The notes beneath the pieces are model-generated. The model saw only the letters and a list, made by a program, of their open reading frames with translations, was not told the DNA's origin and did no database searches. The position numbers and the translations under genes were made by a program. DNA of 64,000 nt from Roseateles_B sp051857535 (lineage in GTDB: Bacteria; Pseudomonadota; Gammaproteobacteria; Burkholderiales; Burkholderiaceae_C). The stretch lies in assembly GCF_051857535.1 (NCBI RefSeq), contig NZ_JBPZGY010000002.1, positions 372,001 through 436,000 on the forward strand. Direction: 5' to 3'. This document shows positions 63,039 through 64,000 of the stretch, piece by piece (within the stretch, counting starts at the first letter, position 1; each line of letters opens with the position of its first letter).

Positions 63039-63542
63039 TCAGCTCTTGGCGATGGCGTTCAGGGCCGCCAGCAGTTCCTGCCTGCCCAGGGTTTCCAGCG
63101 GCAGCGCCAGCAGCTGCAGCATGCGGTAGCCGATGGCCTGGCGCGTCAGCTCGAAGGCGCGGCGCTTGCCTTCATCGCCGCCTTCGGCATGGGAGGGGTC
63201 CGGGTAACCCCAGTGCACCTTCACCGGCTGGCCATGCCCGCCGAAGAAGACCGGGCACTGCTCGGCCGCGGCGCTGTCGCAGACGGTGATCACGATGGAC
63301 AGCGGCGGCGCTTCGGGCGTGGTGAACTCGTCCCAGCTCTTGCTGCGGTAGCCGCTGACATCGACGCCGGCCTGGGTCAGCACCTCCAGCGCGAAGGGGT
63401 TCAGCCGCCCGCTGGGGGCGCTGCCGGCGCTGTGAGCCCGGACGTCCTTGCCCAGCCGGGCGGCCAGGTGGTTCAGCATGCCCTCGGAGAGCACGCTGCG
63501 CGCGGAGTTGTGGGTGCAGAGGATGAGGACGTGGGTGGTCAT
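63039..63542 (-). CDS. arsC: Arsenate reductase, low-molecular-weight phosphatase type
   Basis: A 167-residue ArsC of the LMW-PTPase fold: P-loop nucleophile CTHNSARS (C9, R15), and the resolving cysteines VCDSAAAEQC (C88, C96), spaced as in thioredoxin-coupled ArsC. DPSHAEGGD contains the Asp-Pro loop acid. It reduces arsenate to arsenite, using the disulfide relay to thioredoxin. It follows another ArsC gene in the same orientation. Confidence 0.93.
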   Translation of the reverse strand: MTTHVLILCTHNSARSVLSEGMLNHLAARLGKDVRAHSAGSAPSGRLNPFALEVLTQAGVDVSGYRSKSWDEFTTPEAPPLSIVITVCDSAAAEQCPVFFGGHGQPVKVHWGYPDPSHAEGGDEGKRRAFELTRQAIGYRMLQLLALPLETLGRQELLAALNAIAKS

Positions 63543-63560
63543 GGTGGGCGATGAGAGTGG

Positions 63561-64000
63561 TCAGGCTTGGCCGATGTTGCGGACGGCCTTCTGCAGCGAC
63601 ATCTTGTCAAGGGTGGAAAAAGGGAGCGCCAGCATCAGCTCGATGCGTCGCTTCAAGGCCAGGGCCGTGTCGTGAAAGGCTTGCAGCTTCTCGGCTTCGC
63701 TGCCCTCGGCAGCGGCAGGGTCGGGCAGGCCCCAATGTGCCGTGATGGGCTGGCCGGGCCAGACCGGGCAGGCTTCACCGGCCGCCTTGTCGCAGACGGT
63801 GAACACGAAGTCGAGCGCAGGGGCGTCGGGGCGAGCAAACTCCTCCCAGCGCTTGCTGCGGTAGCCGTCAATGGGCAGTTGCAGCCAGGCGAGCGTGTCC
63901 AGAGACCGCGGGTGGACTCGGCCTGCGGGATGACTACCCGCAGAGTAAGCTTTGAACCGGCCTCGACCCAGATGGTTCATCAGTGCTTCGGCCAGGATGG
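63561..64000 (-). CDS. arsC: Second arsenate reductase, start outside the window
   Basis: A second LMW-PTPase-type ArsC. The frame runs to the right edge, where ILAEALMNHLG matches residues about 15-26 of the family, so about 15 N-terminal residues including the P-loop nucleophile lie outside. The visible part has SKRWEEFARPDAPALDFVFTVCDKAAGEACPVWPGQ with the two resolving cysteines, and LPDPAAAEGSE with the Asp-Pro loop. It ends 18 bp before the next arsC. The pair could differ in electron donor. Confidence 0.9.
   Translation of the reverse strand, partial: ILAEALMNHLGRGRFKAYSAGSHPAGRVHPRSLDTLAWLQLPIDGYRSKRWEEFARPDAPALDFVFTVCDKAAGEACPVWPGQPITAHWGLPDPAAAEGSEAEKLQAFHDTALALKRRIELMLALPFSTLDKMSLQKAVRNIGQA

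Overview
The window is high-GC, gene-dense chromosomal DNA from a betaproteobacterium, most likely a Burkholderiales member of the Rubrivivax/Roseateles/Leptothrix type. The evidence is gene order typical of that group (ahcY-tlyA-metF; metK diverging from two lipid A acyltransferases, then dapF, a DUF484 gene and xerC), an SAH riboswitch before ahcY, and strong GC bias in third codon positions. No rRNA, tRNA, CRISPR array or intact insertion sequence was seen.

Layout. 1-11 kb: a FemAB-like acyltransferase cut by the left edge, an OmpW porin with two FNR-like boxes, the methyl-cycle genes metF, tlyA and ahcY (with riboswitch), a YcaQ-type DNA glycosylase, a c-di-GMP cyclase response regulator opposite a CheX/CheY pair, a tandem 113-bp repeat array grown out of the 3' end of metK, and metK with a structured leader. 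11-18 kb: a compact plus-strand housekeeping run (two LpxL/HtrB-like acyltransferases, dapF, DUF484, xerC, an unknown exported protein, rlmI). 18-21 kb: an Lrp-type regulator opposite glmS. The start of a Tn7-like transposon end lies 23 bp past the glmS stop, followed by a short TniQ-like fragment. 21-27 kb: two paralogous flavin amine oxidases opposite an AdeRS/BaeRS-like two-component system, then a broken polyamine-binding protein gene.

27-42 kb is accessory stress-defence DNA: an AraC regulator, a bufferin operon (YHS protein, bufA, bufB, bufC, doxX), then many small redox enzymes (DsrE, two flavin/PNPOx-like proteins, a VanB-type reductase, an AhpD-like protein, a quinone-reductase-like dehydrogenase opposite a TetR regulator, NTF2-like protein, two GSTs, a disulfide reductase, a thioredoxin, a LysR regulator). 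42-50 kb is a carbon-overflow or low-oxygen cluster: a PPDK-like protein lacking the C-terminal barrel, a DUF47/PhoU-like protein and FabI on one strand, MaoC-phosphotransacetylase and acetate kinase on the other, and a decayed PHA synthase start. An FNR-like box in the divergent gap matches those before ompW.

50-58.6 kb holds truD and then the most striking locus: a giant 1858-residue protein with two alpha/beta-hydrolase modules and a CHAT caspase-like protease module, translationally coupled to a protein with a C-terminal TIR-like domain that keeps the candidate catalytic glutamate. This looks like an anti-phage or programmed-death system. 58.6-64 kb is an arsenic resistance locus: MFS exporter, an ArsN2-flavoprotein fusion with a cysteine-rich tail, a cysteine-rich MarR regulator with two palindromic operators, an aquaglyceroporin and two arsenate reductases, the last cut by the right edge.
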